From the NCBI RefSeq assembly GCF_001895145.1, contig NZ_BDIR01000006.1:124001-188000 (forward strand): a stretch of 64,000 bases of DNA, in the 5' to 3' direction. The position numbers were made by a program, and so were the translations under genes. This document shows, piece by piece, positions 53,517 through 63,710 of the stretch; within the stretch, counting starts at the first letter, position 1; every line of letters starts with the position of its first letter. Origin of the DNA: Arcobacter sp. LA11 (GTDB lineage Bacteria > Campylobacterota > Campylobacteria > Campylobacterales > Arcobacteraceae). The notes under the pieces are model-generated. The model was not told the origin of the DNA and ran no database searches. It was given only the letters and a program-made list of their open reading frames with translations.

Positions 53517-53831
53517 TTATATTAAAAAGTCTAAACCTAGTATTGCTAATGCTCCTACAAGAGATTTAGTTTTTAGGTCATCTTTAATTTTTGTTTCTTC
53601 ATCTGCAATAATTATTTCTAATTCTTCATCTGTATAATCATCAAAACTCTTATGATGTTCTGCCAGTCTAGCTTTTGTACTTAAAATTGCTTTTTCACGA
53701 ATTTTATTTTTAATTCCATCTTTTAATTCTTTACTTTTAATAGCAGGATAATCAAAAGCTTTAGTAACATTCTCAGAAGCAATATTTATCAATTTACTTG
53801 AATTTTCTTTTATTCTATTTTTTATATTCAT
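53517..53831 (-). CDS. Unknown helical 104-residue protein
   Basis: Helical and charged. Contains ENVTKAFDYPAIKSKELKDGIKN in pieces and DYTDEELEIIIADEETKIKDDL, and ends with a short hydrophobic SLVGALAILGLDFLI. The C-terminal hydrophobic stretch could be a tail anchor. No family recognised. Runs ahead of the two-helix gene and the kinase on the minus strand. Confidence 0.6.
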   Translation of the reverse strand: MNIKNRIKENSSKLINIASENVTKAFDYPAIKSKELKDGIKNKIREKAILSTKARLAEHHKSFDDYTDEELEIIIADEETKIKDDLKTKSLVGALAILGLDFLI

Positions 53832-53882
53832 TTACTATTCCAATAATTTATTTTTGTTATATAATATTATAACATGGATTAG

Positions 53883-55163
53883 TTAATTATTTTTCTCTTC
53901 AAGTTCAGAAGCACTTTTTATAATATCAATACCAAATTTTGATCTTAATTTTTGTATCTGATTTGTAAGTTTTCTTTTTTTTATATCACTTTCATACTCA
54001 AATAAATTATAAGTAAACTCTTTTGGCTTTGAAAAATTTGATACTGTTAGATTTAGTTGTATTATGCCATGTGTAGAATGTATATCATTTTGAATAAACA
54101 ACTTCTTCATATTAAACTTGAAATCTTCTTCATTGAATATTCTATTTACATTTATATAGTTTTTTGATTTTATTCTATATTCATATTTAATTTTAATTGC
54201 ATAAGTAAGAGGATTTACATTTGCTTTTTTTACTAAAAAACACAAATATCTACTTAAAATAATAATCCTTCTTTTCAGTTCATCTCTATCATAAATAGGG
54301 TCAAAACTTCTTCCTATTCCAATGGACTTCTTATCTTTTGAAAGAGAAAGTGTATTATCATTAATTCCACAAACTTTATTATAAAGATCTATTCCTGGTT
54401 TTTTCCAAGAATAAAAAAGTTCCTTTTTATTTGCAATATCTCCTAAGGTTTTAATTCCATAACCTTTTAAACGAGTCTGATATCCTTTACCTATTCCAGG
54501 AAATTCTTTTATAGGAATATCTTTTATGAAATTAGCCATATGCTCTTTTTTTATATACTTAACACCGTCTGGTTTTGCATATTCTGTTATTAGTTTTGCT
54601 AAATATTTTGAATGTGCTATACCTATAGAAATAGGAAGATTAAACTCTTTTTCTATCTTTTTTTTTAAAGTATATGCAAAATTTACAACATCTTCTTCTT
54701 GTATATATCCTCTTAAATCTCCAAAAAATTCATCAATTGAAAATTGTTCAACTAATGGAATTTCATGTTCTAAAAGTTTTAAAAGTTTTTGTGATAGTTC
54801 ATGATATAAAGGATAATTAGGAGGAACCATTTTAAGATGAGGACAAAGTTTTAAAGCTTCATTTACACTCATTGCAGTTTTAACGCCAAAAGCTCTTGCT
54901 TCATATGAGGAAGTTGTGATTATTCCTCTTATTTTTCCATTTTCATCAACAAAATACTCTTTAAAACTTTTTTCACCTTCATTAGTTAAAATAGTACTTA
55001 CAAAAGCACCACTATTTTCACTTATTTTTCGAACCTCTTTTTTAGTTGAAAAAATATTTAAGTTACTTCGTCCTCCAACAGCAGCAGGAATATTTTTTAA
55101 ACTTTTATCAATAGTTCTATGAGCAGATATAAAAAAACAATCTAAATCCAAATGTAAAAACAT
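53883..55163 (-). CDS. dinB: Y-family DNA polymerase (DinB/UmuC-like)
   Basis: 426 residues. The catalytic centre is LHLDLDCFF at about 3-11 and the second motif is SIDEFFGDL near residue 142 (SIDEAYLD-like). A thumb with a helix-hairpin-helix (IKEFPGIGKGYQTRLKGYGIKTLGDIA in pieces near 215-242) follows, then a little-finger domain (LSLSKDKKSIGIGRSFDP). Translesion DNA synthesis. No upstream UmuD gene. Start MFLHLDL is standard. dinB symbol by fold, not by subfamily test. Confidence 0.88.
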   Translation of the reverse strand: MFLHLDLDCFFISAHRTIDKSLKNIPAAVGGRSNLNIFSTKKEVRKISENSGAFVSTILTNEGEKSFKEYFVDENGKIRGIITTSSYEARAFGVKTAMSVNEALKLCPHLKMVPPNYPLYHELSQKLLKLLEHEIPLVEQFSIDEFFGDLRGYIQEEDVVNFAYTLKKKIEKEFNLPISIGIAHSKYLAKLITEYAKPDGVKYIKKEHMANFIKDIPIKEFPGIGKGYQTRLKGYGIKTLGDIANKKELFYSWKKPGIDLYNKVCGINDNTLSLSKDKKSIGIGRSFDPIYDRDELKRRIIILSRYLCFLVKKANVNPLTYAIKIKYEYRIKSKNYINVNRIFNEEDFKFNMKKLFIQNDIHSTHGIIQLNLTVSNFSKPKEFTYNLFEYESDIKKRKLTNQIQKLRSKFGIDIIKSASELEEKNN

Positions 55164-55259
55164 AAATCTATTTTATCATAAAAATTACATATTGCAATTA
55201 AATTACAATATGTAATTATAAACTAGAGGGAAAAATTAAATTTTTCTATATCATATATT

Positions 55260-57596
55260 TTAAAAACTCTCCCAATCATTATCATCAGCCGATGAATTTG
55301 CTTCAATAACTTTTGGTTTTTCTATTACTTTTTCTTTAGGTTTTGAGTTTTCTTGCTTTATATTTCTATTATTTTCAATTACTTGTTTTGAAGTATCTTC
55401 TTTAATTGAAATAGTATCTTTACCAATAAATTCTTTCTCATTTGCATCAGAAACAATCAGTTTTGCAATAGTATCAGTTTCAACTGCAACAGTATGAGTT
55501 TGAGAAGCAATACTAGCATTTTGTTGAGTTTTTTGATCTAAAGAAGCTACCGCATCATTTATTTGTTCAATTCCTTGTAATTGTTCTTTTGTTGCATTTT
55601 CAACATTTGAAATCAACTCTATTGTTTTATCAATATTATCTGTCAATCCTGCATAACCATGAATCATTTTATCTGCAATTTCTTTACCATCATTTGCTTT
55701 TATATTTGCATTTTCAACTAAACTTTTAATTTCATTTGCCGCTTCAGCACTTCGTGAAGCTAAGTTTCTTACTTCTTGTGCAACAACTGCAAAACCTTTC
55801 CCTGCTTCACCTGCTGTTGCAGCTTCAACTGCTGCATTTAGACTTAAGATATTTGTTTGAAAAGCAATCTGGTCAATAATAGTAATAGCTTCATTAATTG
55901 CAGTTACTTGACTATTAATTTCATCCATAGCTACCGTTGTTTCCGAAGCTAAAGATTGACCAGCTTGTGCTGATTTATTTAATTGATTGGCAAAATCAGC
56001 CATCTTAACTACATTTTGAGTATTTTGAGAAACATTTCCTGTCATTTCTTCAACTGCCGCAGATGTCTCTTCTAAAGAAGCTGCAGCTTCATTTGAGTTT
56101 TTATTTAATATATCAACATTCTCAAGTAATATATCACTACTTCTATCTAATGTTAATCCATTCGTTTTATTTTCAATTAACATATCATTAATTATTTCTG
56201 CTAGTACATTTAAACCTTTTGCAGTTTTTCCTGTTGGATTAGATAATCTATAACTAAAATCTAATTTCTGGAATTTTTCTAATGCAAATTCAATTGTATT
56301 TATATCATCGTCTACATTATTACTAATAGTATCTAACATTTGATTAAAGATTTGTTTTAACTCTTCTAAACTTTCATTACTAGTTGAAAGATTTATTGTT
56401 TGACGAATCTTTCCTTGATTTACTAAATCTACTACTCTTTTTACATCATTAATCATTAACTCATCATCTTTAATAAGCTCTTTTGTTTTAGAGATATTAT
56501 CATTTACTATTTTTGCCATAATACCAATTTCATCGTTACTATCAATTGCAATTGGGTTTGCAATATTAGTTTCTTTATTTAAAAATTTAAAGAAACCTAG
56601 CAATCCGTCTTGAAAAATCTTAATTTTTGCTGCAATTTGTCTTGGGATGATAATTGCACATAAGATTACTAAAATAAAAACTATACTAGCAATAATTAAA
56701 GATATTTTCATTATATTTTCATTTTGTTCTGCAACTGCTGGACCAATAGTATCTTGGTCTTTTTTTATCGATAATTTAATATCTTCAGATAACTTTGCAA
56801 TTTCAGGCCCAATTTTATTAAGTTTATTTTGAACAATATCATTTCTTTGTTCTATTATTTTAACAATATCATGAACACCTTTTATATATATTGAAATTAA
56901 AGAAATAGATTCTTGTAACTGCTTTTTTCTAAGAGGATTTTGAATTTCACTTTGAATATAATCTAATTGTTTTTCTAATACTGCAAACTCTTTATTAGCC
57001 CTAGTTGCATCCTTATGTGCATTAGACTTAAGATATTTTGCGGTATATAATCTAGCTAAAAGAAGTGTTCTTATACCTTTTGCAGTAGCTAAAGCTGCCT
57101 CTTTATCCCCATCATTGTCTGCACTAGTCATAACAGCAGTTAAAAGTTGTTCAATTTTCTTTCCATTTATGTCTAAATTCTTGTTAACAATATCATTTCT
57201 TTTATTCATATCTTCTATAACTTTAAAAAATGATTCTTTATAAATAATCAAATCTTCTGCCATTTTTTTAACATATGGTTTTCTACTTGGTTTTTGAATC
57301 TCTTTTAATGCCTCTTTCATAAAATCATCTGTTTTTTTATAATAATGATTAAATTCATCTATCTCTTTTTGTACTGGATTATTTAAATAATCTTTAACAT
57401 TCATACGTACCATTAACATATTTGCTTGTACTCTACCAGCAAGAACACTATCTCTAGCCATTTCTCTATAATTTGTAAAGCCTTTTGATGATTTCGATAC
57501 TCCATAATTACTATAACCAGCTAATCCAGCTACTAACAAAGCTATTAATAAAAAAGATCCTATCAATTTGAACTTTATCGATAAATTATTTATCAT
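55260..57596 (-). CDS. Methyl-accepting chemotaxis protein
   Basis: 778 residues. Membrane helix about 11-31, a long all-helical periplasmic sensor region (about 33-290, four-helix-bundle or HBM-like), a second helix at about 296-316, HAMP-like segments, and the signalling domain with the hairpin tip near [32 protein letters not shown] (pieces at about 577-608). Ends DNDWESF, a tail often seen in Campylobacterota receptors. Ligand unknown. The long sensor is predicted to bind a small molecule at the helical interfaces. Monocistronic, good ATG. Confidence 0.9.
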   Translation of the reverse strand: MINNLSIKFKLIGSFLLIALLVAGLAGYSNYGVSKSSKGFTNYREMARDSVLAGRVQANMLMVRMNVKDYLNNPVQKEIDEFNHYYKKTDDFMKEALKEIQKPSRKPYVKKMAEDLIIYKESFFKVIEDMNKRNDIVNKNLDINGKKIEQLLTAVMTSADNDGDKEAALATAKGIRTLLLARLYTAKYLKSNAHKDATRANKEFAVLEKQLDYIQSEIQNPLRKKQLQESISLISIYIKGVHDIVKIIEQRNDIVQNKLNKIGPEIAKLSEDIKLSIKKDQDTIGPAVAEQNENIMKISLIIASIVFILVILCAIIIPRQIAAKIKIFQDGLLGFFKFLNKETNIANPIAIDSNDEIGIMAKIVNDNISKTKELIKDDELMINDVKRVVDLVNQGKIRQTINLSTSNESLEELKQIFNQMLDTISNNVDDDINTIEFALEKFQKLDFSYRLSNPTGKTAKGLNVLAEIINDMLIENKTNGLTLDRSSDILLENVDILNKNSNEAAASLEETSAAVEEMTGNVSQNTQNVVKMADFANQLNKSAQAGQSLASETTVAMDEINSQVTAINEAITIIDQIAFQTNILSLNAAVEAATAGEAGKGFAVVAQEVRNLASRSAEAANEIKSLVENANIKANDGKEIADKMIHGYAGLTDNIDKTIELISNVENATKEQLQGIEQINDAVASLDQKTQQNASIASQTHTVAVETDTIAKLIVSDANEKEFIGKDTISIKEDTSKQVIENNRNIKQENSKPKEKVIEKPKVIEANSSADDNDWESF

Positions 57597-57775
57597 AATT
57601 TTTCCTTACTATTTACATATTATTTATCCTAAGAATAACTGATAAAAATGAAAAATAAATGAAAAATAACTTTATAAGTGCAGTAATTCAGTCATATTTA
57701 AGAAAAAGTATATTTTTTGATAAAGTTGATTTATAGTTTGTTAGTGATATTATTTTATTTTTTAAAGGATTTATT

Positions 57776-57943
57776 ATTAGTTTAGAACCATGTAGAATGT
57801 GCAAAGCAGAAATTGAATCAAAAATAAGACAATGTCCTTACTGTGGAACATTAAATCCAACAGTAAAGCTCAAAGAGATATTTATTGGAATTGCAGGTGT
57901 CCTATTTTTTATGTCTATAGTAACCTACTTTGTAAATAATTAA
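57776..57943 (+). CDS. Zinc-ribbon small membrane protein with probable ATT start
   Basis: 55 residues: xSLEPCRMCKAEIESKIRQC then PYCGTLNP, then a basic link and one membrane helix (about 33-51). The two CxxC pairs (CRMC and CPYC) make a zinc ribbon only if translation begins upstream of the internal ATG at 57797, which would cut off the first pair. No ATG, GTG or TTG precedes it in frame back to the stop at 57734. ATT at 57776 lies six bases after AAAGGA, so an unusual ATT start is proposed. Related zinc-ribbon proteins begin similarly (xLxPCxxC). Alone between the chemotaxis and rhomboid genes. Confidence 0.6.
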   Translation: MSLEPCRMCKAEIESKIRQCPYCGTLNPTVKLKEIFIGIAGVLFFMSIVTYFVNN

Positions 57944-57949
57944 AAGTAT

Positions 57950-58480
57950 CTATTTTTTTAGAATACCTAATAACAAACCAACACCTAATCCAATAAAGTG
58001 TGCATACCAAGCAATAGGAAGTCCTATTAATAAAGGTGCTACGGAGATTATTAATACCCAAGTAATTATACCTTTTCGTTGATATCTATCAAAATATGCA
58101 TAAAATCCTAAAAGTACACAAATTGCACCTGAAGCACCAACTAAATTAACTTGATTATCTAAAAAATAAATATATGCAAAGCTTAAAATAGAAGTTAATA
58201 ATCCACCAAATAAATAAACTATTAAAAAGCCTTTTTTCCCAAATATTTTTTCAATCGGATTTCCAAATTGGTAAAGAACAAACATATTCATACCAAGATG
58301 CCCTAATCCACCATGTGCAAACATTGAACTTAATGGTTGCCAAAAAAATCCACCTTCAACAAAATACATATTAAGTCCCATATAAAGACTTCCATAATTT
58401 ATATTTGTTTGTAATAAATACATAATAACTGTAAGAACTATTGTAATATTTGTAAGCGTAAAATCTTTACTTTTGAACAT
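57950..58480 (-). CDS. Rhomboid intramembrane serine protease
   Basis: 176 residues, about six membrane helices. Oxyanion/active region HGGLGHLGMNMFVLYQFG near 56-73, catalytic Ser in GASGAICVLLG near 116-126 and catalytic His in WYAHFIGLGVG near 158-168. Cleaves membrane proteins within the bilayer. Short and compact like GlpG without the cytoplasmic domain. Its start overlaps the end of the 196-residue gene by 14 bases. Confidence 0.9.
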   Translation of the reverse strand: MFKSKDFTLTNITIVLTVIMYLLQTNINYGSLYMGLNMYFVEGGFFWQPLSSMFAHGGLGHLGMNMFVLYQFGNPIEKIFGKKGFLIVYLFGGLLTSILSFAYIYFLDNQVNLVGASGAICVLLGFYAYFDRYQRKGIITWVLIISVAPLLIGLPIAWYAHFIGLGVGLLLGILKK

Positions 58481-59057
58481 TATTTTTAAATACCTTTATA
58501 GAGCAATCCACTCTTTGTTTTATTGCATTTTTATACATAAATTGAAAATCAGTATACACCCTAAATATCTCTTTTGAGTTAATTCTAAAAGATGTCATAA
58601 CTGAACCTGAGTTTAGCGTACATTCTTCATTTTTTTTATTAGGATTTTTTTTATCATTTTCAATTAATTCATATTTTATTTTTAAATATTTTTCTATATC
58701 TTCTTTAGGATTAGTTCCTATTGCATCAATAAAAAACTTATTCATTTCAGCTAAAGAAACTACTTCTTGTATACTTGAAGGCATGAACTCTGCTTTTAAA
58801 TATGAACCTTCGAGTTTATAATAACCTTTATTTAGAGCTTTTATAGACTTATTCAAAAGTTTTTGATTAAAAACTTTTGAATAAGTATAATTTTGCTGTT
58901 CACATTCTAATTGAATATTTTCTTTTTGGGGATTTTTTTGGTCTTCATCTTTTACTATATATTTGGAATATAGAACGATTACAACTGTAATCATAATAAT
59001 AGTAGCAAGAGTAAAAAAGTTATTTATAACTTGACTATCTCTTGCTCCTCTTTTCAT
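58467..59057 (-). CDS. Unknown membrane-anchored protein before the rhomboid gene
   Basis: 196 residues. One N-terminal membrane helix (about 14-34: FFTLATIIMITVVIVLYSKYI), then an extracytoplasmic domain with cysteines in LECEQQ, EECTLN and VDCSIK. No family recognised. Overlaps the rhomboid start, and follows lon by 15 bases on the minus strand. Could be a substrate or partner of the rhomboid protease, but nothing in the sequence proves this. Confidence 0.65.
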   Translation of the reverse strand: MKRGARDSQVINNFFTLATIIMITVVIVLYSKYIVKDEDQKNPQKENIQLECEQQNYTYSKVFNQKLLNKSIKALNKGYYKLEGSYLKAEFMPSSIQEVVSLAEMNKFFIDAIGTNPKEDIEKYLKIKYELIENDKKNPNKKNEECTLNSGSVMTSFRINSKEIFRVYTDFQFMYKNAIKQRVDCSIKVFKNNVQK

Positions 59058-59072
59058 AATTTAGTTTTTTAA

Positions 59073-61490
59073 TTAAACTAAAGCTTCTTTTAGAACATCT
59101 TCTATTACATCAACAGCCTTAATTTCCATAGCTTCTTTAACTTCACAAGGAATATCTTCTAAATCTCTTTGGAAATTCTTTCTAGGGATTAATGCAAGTT
59201 TCATTTTTGCTTTATATGCAGCAATTAGCTTCTCTTTTAATCCACCAATTGGTAATACTTTTCCTGTAAGTGTAAGTTCTCCTGTCATCGCAACATCAGA
59301 ACGAACCTCTTTTTCACTTAAAATTGAAGCAATTGTAACAGCCATCGTTATACCAGCACTTGGCCCATCTTTTGGAGTTGCACCTTCTGGAATATGTAAA
59401 TGAATGTCATATCTTTTGTAAATCTCACTTGCATCAACTTTAATTTTTTCTTCTTCCTCTTTTGCAGTCTTAGGAATAATCTCTTTATCAATTTTTAATT
59501 TTTTATTATCAATTAATAATTTCACCACAGAATAAGAAATTTTAGAAGACTCTTTCATAACATCACCTAAGTTTCCAGTTACTGAAATAAGTCCTTTTCC
59601 TCTTAGCTTAACTGCTTCAATTTTTAAAACATCACCACCAACAGCTGTCCAAGCTAAACCATTTGTAACACCAATAGAGTTTTTCTTATCTGCTGGATCA
59701 ATTTCAAAAATTGGGTTATCTAAAAATTCTTTTATATTATTTGTATTAATCGATACTTTCTTTAAATCTCTATTTTTAAGAAGTTTCTTAACTGCTTTTC
59801 TAAATAATTTTGCAAATACACGTCTAAGATTTCTAACACCTGCTTCTCTAGTATATTTAGAAATAATAGTTTCAATAGTAACTTTAGATAATGTAATTTC
59901 ACTTCTTTTTAATCCATGCTTTTGAAGCTCTTGAGGGATTAAATAATCTTTTGCAATATGATACTTCTCATTTGGAGTATATGAAGACATTTCAATAAAT
60001 TCCATTCTATCTCTAAGTGCAGGAGGAATTCTCCTTGCATCATTTGCAGTAGCTACAAAAATACACTGAGATAAATCAATTGCAAAATTTAAATATAAAT
60101 CTCTAAATTCATGATTTTGTTCAGGGTCTAAAACTTCAAGCATTACAGCAGTTGGGTCACCTCTGTGATTTGCACCTAACTTATCAATTTCATCAAGTAC
60201 AATTACTGGATTCATTTGTTTAGCATCAACTAAACCTTTTACAATTCGTCCAGGCATCGCTCCAACATATGTTCTTCTATGACCTCTTAGTTCATTCACA
60301 TCTTCCATACCACCAAGAGCAATTCTTACAAGTGGTCTTTTTAAAGCTTGTGAAATTGAGTTTGCTAATGATGTTTTACCAACACCAGGAGGTCCCACAA
60401 AACATAAAACTGTTCCACGTGAGCGCGTATTTTCAATTTTTCTTTCTTCAAGCATCTCTTTAACTGCAAAATACTCTGAAATTCTCTCTTTTGGTTTATC
60501 TAAAGAATAATGGTCATCATTTAACTGATCTTCAACATTCTTAACTGAAATTTTTTCATCCGAATATTTTCCAAATGGTACATCAAGTACGTTTTCAATG
60601 TAAGTTTGTAGAAGTGCGCTATCCGGAGAGTCTTGATGCATTCTTGATAATTTATCAATTTGCTTTTTAGTCTCTTTATATCCATCTGCTGGCATATCTT
60701 TTTTAATTTTTTTAAGCTTTTTCTTATAAGCTTTGATTTCAACATCTTTTTGATTATCTCCACCAAGCTCTTTTTGAATAGCTTTTATTTGCTCTTTTAA
60801 GAAGTAATCTTTATGAGTTTTCTCAATTTTAGAATTTACTTTTTGAGTAATCTCTTTTTGAATTTTAAAACTCTCTATTTCTCTTTTAATAGTTTCTATT
60901 ATTTCTAATAATCTTTTTTCAATATTTGTTTGAGCAAAGAGTACAAAAGCTTCTTCTTTTTTCACTCTTAATACAGATGAAATTAAATCAGCAATTCTAG
61001 TAGCATCATCATTTTCTTCAATAGTTTTAATTAAATCAGCAGGAAACTTAGAATTAATTCTTGAAAGTTTTTTTACTTGTTCTCTTAAAACATTAATTAT
61101 TGAATCAACACTTTCTTGTGTATACTCTTCATCTTCTAATTTATCAACTTGTGCAAAAATAGGTTTTTCAGCATCAAAGCTTTCTATTCTACCTTTTGCT
61201 AAACCTTGAAAAAGTACTTTTATTTTACCATCTGGTAAAGATACTTTTCTCATGATATTTCCTATAACTCCAACGTTATAAAAACTATCAGTTTCTCTTT
61301 TTCCTTCAAATCCTACTTTACTAACGCTTACTATAACTAATTTATTTTCTTCAATTGCGTGTTCAACTGCTTTTATATTCTCTTCATTACTTAAAAAAAG
61401 TGGTGCAATCATAAAAGGATATAAAAATACATCATCCTCGATTACTAATGGTATTTCTTGAGGAAAAGAATCATAATTCTCTAATTCCAT
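59073..61490 (-). CDS. lon: ATP-dependent protease Lon
   Basis: 805 residues, standard LonA. LAN substrate-binding domain from the start (LVIEDDVFLYPFMIAP), coiled coil, AAA+ module with Walker A GPPGVGKTSLAN near 355-366 and Walker B VIVLDEIDK, and the protease domain with catalytic Ser in DGPSAGITMA near 705 and Lys in LKEKLIAAYKAKM. Degrades damaged and regulatory proteins in the cytosol. Followed upstream by bamD, as in C. jejuni (from memory). Confidence 0.97.
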   Translation of the reverse strand: MELENYDSFPQEIPLVIEDDVFLYPFMIAPLFLSNEENIKAVEHAIEENKLVIVSVSKVGFEGKRETDSFYNVGVIGNIMRKVSLPDGKIKVLFQGLAKGRIESFDAEKPIFAQVDKLEDEEYTQESVDSIINVLREQVKKLSRINSKFPADLIKTIEENDDATRIADLISSVLRVKKEEAFVLFAQTNIEKRLLEIIETIKREIESFKIQKEITQKVNSKIEKTHKDYFLKEQIKAIQKELGGDNQKDVEIKAYKKKLKKIKKDMPADGYKETKKQIDKLSRMHQDSPDSALLQTYIENVLDVPFGKYSDEKISVKNVEDQLNDDHYSLDKPKERISEYFAVKEMLEERKIENTRSRGTVLCFVGPPGVGKTSLANSISQALKRPLVRIALGGMEDVNELRGHRRTYVGAMPGRIVKGLVDAKQMNPVIVLDEIDKLGANHRGDPTAVMLEVLDPEQNHEFRDLYLNFAIDLSQCIFVATANDARRIPPALRDRMEFIEMSSYTPNEKYHIAKDYLIPQELQKHGLKRSEITLSKVTIETIISKYTREAGVRNLRRVFAKLFRKAVKKLLKNRDLKKVSINTNNIKEFLDNPIFEIDPADKKNSIGVTNGLAWTAVGGDVLKIEAVKLRGKGLISVTGNLGDVMKESSKISYSVVKLLIDNKKLKIDKEIIPKTAKEEEEKIKVDASEIYKRYDIHLHIPEGATPKDGPSAGITMAVTIASILSEKEVRSDVAMTGELTLTGKVLPIGGLKEKLIAAYKAKMKLALIPRKNFQRDLEDIPCEVKEAMEIKAVDVIEDVLKEALV

Positions 61491-61522
61491 AAATATTAAC
61501 TCCTAAAAATATATTTTATTTT

Positions 61523-62197
61523 TTAAAAAAATAGGCCTTTTTCAAATGGACGTCTGTAAAAAGGAACCTCAACAGGTTCTATTTCATCGGGTTTAACCCA
61601 TGATTCTTTTACTTTATCATCGTAAAACTTAGAGGCTTTTGGCTTATCTAATCTATTATACAAGTCAGCAATTTCTTTATCTAAAGAAGCTTTTGCCATA
61701 AAAAGTCTAGCACTCATTGTATTTACTAAAGGCATGTAAGGCGATCTTGAAAAAGTACTTTTAAATTCTTCAATTTCTTGAATAGTATCTTCAATAAGTT
61801 GTTGATCTCTTAACTCATTTGAAAACCCTAAGAAGTTAGCTTTAATTTTTAAATATCTTACATAATCAATATTCTTACTTAAAGCAAATCTTTTAACATA
61901 TTCATCTAAATAAAAGTTTGCTAATTCATACTCTTCTTCATCCATATGTCCATTTGCTAAAACAAGTAAAGCAGTAGGAACTAATGGTGAGTTTCTATGT
62001 TCACTTTCAAGTGAAGTATAAGTGTCATCTGCATCATCCAAATAACCTGTAGAGATTTCACTAATCATTTTGTTATACCAATATAAAGCTGGCTTATCAT
62101 ACTCTTGTGATCTTTCAGATTTTTGAGAACAAGCCGTTAAAAATAATCCTAATCCAATTATTAAAATAAGATTTCTAAACTTTAAAATATTAAACAT
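61523..62197 (-). CDS. bamD: BamD, outer-membrane assembly lipoprotein
   Basis: 224 residues. Lipobox LTAC at about 20-23. TPR-like helices (ALYWYNKMISEISTGYLDDAD, NSPLVPTALLVLANGHMDEEEYELA in pieces, FLDEYVKRF-like) typical of YfiO/BamD. Ends PFEKGLFF. It supports insertion of beta-barrel proteins by BamA. Lies 32 bases upstream of lon on the same strand, so the pair may be cotranscribed. Confidence 0.88.
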   Translation of the reverse strand: MFNILKFRNLILIIGLGLFLTACSQKSERSQEYDKPALYWYNKMISEISTGYLDDADDTYTSLESEHRNSPLVPTALLVLANGHMDEEEYELANFYLDEYVKRFALSKNIDYVRYLKIKANFLGFSNELRDQQLIEDTIQEIEEFKSTFSRSPYMPLVNTMSARLFMAKASLDKEIADLYNRLDKPKASKFYDDKVKESWVKPDEIEPVEVPFYRRPFEKGLFF

Positions 62198-62296
62198 ATA
62201 AATAATCCTTTTTCATAAAGTAAGTATTCTATCCTATCTATCCTTGCTATTTTCTTACTTTTTTTACTATTATTTTTACTATTATAAATAATTTGT

Positions 62297-62302
62297 TATA
62301 AT
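62297..62302 (+). promoter_or_regulatory. Probable -10 element for proC
   Basis: TATAAT in the context TTTGTTATAAT, about 30 bases upstream of the proC ATG. A clear -35 is not visible, which is usual for sigma-70 promoters in Campylobacterota. Confidence 0.5.
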
Positions 62303-62331
62303 ATTTCAAATAATTTTTTAGAAGGTATACA

Positions 62332-63096
62332 ATGAAATTAACACTAATAGGAAATGGATTTATGGCACAAGCATTGGCCAGAGGTCTTGTGGCAAATTTT
62401 GAAGTAGAGATAATAGGAAGAGATGCAAGTAAACTAAAAAAAATTCAAGAAAAAATACCTGAAATATCTATTAGTACTATGTCTGATGTTGAAGATATAT
62501 CTGATAAAAATATCATATTTTGTGTAAAACCTTACGCCTTACAAAGCGTATCTGTAAGACTACAAGGTGAAGCAAATATTTTATTTTCTATTTTAGCAGG
62601 AACAACACTTGATAGTTTAAAAAAACAGGTAAAAGCAAAATATTATATTAGAACAATGCCAAATGTGGCAGCTTCTGTTTCTAAATCTACTACTACTATT
62701 ACAGGAGATAAAGAAGCAAAAAATTTAGCTCTTGAACTTTTTAATTCAATTGGTAAAACAATTTGGGTAAATACAGAGAAACAACTTGATATAGCAACTG
62801 CCGTTGCTGGAAGTGGACCTGCATTTTTAGCCCTAGTTGCAGAAAGCTTAAGTGATGGAGCAGTTAATGCAGGACTTGAAAGAAGTATAAGTAATGAGCT
62901 TGTTCAAGGCCTATTTGAAGGTTTTTCAGAATTATTAGATGGAAATCACCCTGCAATTATAAAAGATTCTGTTATGAGTCCAGGAGGAACTACTGCTGCT
63001 GGTATGAGTGAATTAGAAAATGGTGCAGTTAGAGCTTCAATGATTAATGCTGTTTCAACTGCATATGATAAAGCATGCGAACTTGGACAAAAATAG
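62332..63096 (+). CDS. proC: Pyrroline-5-carboxylate reductase
   Basis: 254 residues. N-terminal Rossmann motif LIGNGFMAQALARGL at about 4-18, then VKPYALQSVS and RTMPNVAASVSK. C-terminal domain GSGPAFLALVAESLSDGAVNAG near 162-183, and SPGGTTAAGMSELE near 219-232, all typical of P5CR. Last step of proline synthesis. AGAAGG upstream of ATG. The gene ends 14 bases inside the next reading frame, with the pseudopilin start at 63083 within it. Confidence 0.95.
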   Translation: MKLTLIGNGFMAQALARGLVANFEVEIIGRDASKLKKIQEKIPEISISTMSDVEDISDKNIIFCVKPYALQSVSVRLQGEANILFSILAGTTLDSLKKQVKAKYYIRTMPNVAASVSKSTTTITGDKEAKNLALELFNSIGKTIWVNTEKQLDIATAVAGSGPAFLALVAESLSDGAVNAGLERSISNELVQGLFEGFSELLDGNHPAIIKDSVMSPGGTTAAGMSELENGAVRASMINAVSTAYDKACELGQK

Positions 63097-63370
63097 TTTC
63101 ACACTATTTGAAACACTAATAAGTATTATTTTATTACTAGTTGTCATAGTAGGTTTTAACAAATATGCCTACTATGATAATTTTGATAAAGAATTTATGT
63201 TATTAAATGAAATAGAAAATTCATTTAATATTGAAACTTACGATGAAAACTTCTCAATACTTTCTAAAAATATAAAAATTATTATAAATGACAGTGAAGA
63301 AAAAACAATTCCTATAAAAATATATAAATACGAAAATGAAAAAATCAAACTTATCAAATATAAATTGTAA
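63083..63370 (+). CDS. Prepilin-like protein, overlapping the end of proC
   Basis: 95 residues from the TTG at 63083, giving MDKNSFTLFETLISIILLL: a short leader, cleavage after Ser, Phe+1, Glu+5, then a membrane helix, the type IV prepilin/pseudopilin pattern (Gly is more usual before the cut). A longer in-frame ATG form at 63047 reads through proC and lacks a suitable leader. The mature remainder is mostly charged. In C. jejuni the gene after proC is ctsT, needed for DNA uptake (from memory), so this may be a competence pseudopilin. Confidence 0.6.
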   Translation: MDKNSFTLFETLISIILLLVVIVGFNKYAYYDNFDKEFMLLNEIENSFNIETYDENFSILSKNIKIIINDSEEKTIPIKIYKYENEKIKLIKYKL

Positions 63371-63710
63371 AAAAGCTTTTTCATTATTGGAATTGATAAT
63401 AGTCCTTTTTATTAGTTCTATTGTTATAACTTATACGTTTATTTTTACAAAAGAATTATACGAAACACAAACGTATAACCAAGAAATTGCGATATTAAAA
63501 ATTGATTTAAACTCTACAAAAATAATTATAGAAAGAAATTTACCTTCTATTATCTCATCACTTAAATATGAAAATAAAATATTATTCCTAAAAGATAGTA
63601 TTTTATTAAAGAACGTAAGCTCTTTTAAGATGAAAAAAACATCTAATATTCTACAAGTTGATATTACATTAGAAGATAAAATATCTCAAATATGGAAATT
63701 TAAACTATGA
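63336..63710 (+). CDS. Type IV prepilin-like protein
   Basis: 124 residues. Leader MKKSNLSNINCKKA, then FSLLELIIVLFISSIVITYTF, matching the N-methylation motif with Glu+5 (Ala rather than Gly before Phe). Overlaps the preceding gene by 35 bases. A small globular C-terminal region follows (KYENKILFLKDSILLKNV). Likely minor pseudopilin; competence (Cts-type) or type II-like secretion role inferred from its neighbours. Confidence 0.7.
   Translation: MKKSNLSNINCKKAFSLLELIIVLFISSIVITYTFIFTKELYETQTYNQEIAILKIDLNSTKIIIERNLPSIISSLKYENKILFLKDSILLKNVSSFKMKKTSNILQVDITLEDKISQIWKFKL

Noticed and set aside
57797-57943. ATG start for the zinc-ribbon gene
   Set aside because: Would leave a single CxxC and has no ribosome site; kept as the alternative to the ATT start.
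63047-63082. ATG start for the first pilin-like gene
   Set aside because: Overlaps proC more deeply, adds residues that do not form a prepilin leader, and has no ribosome site.
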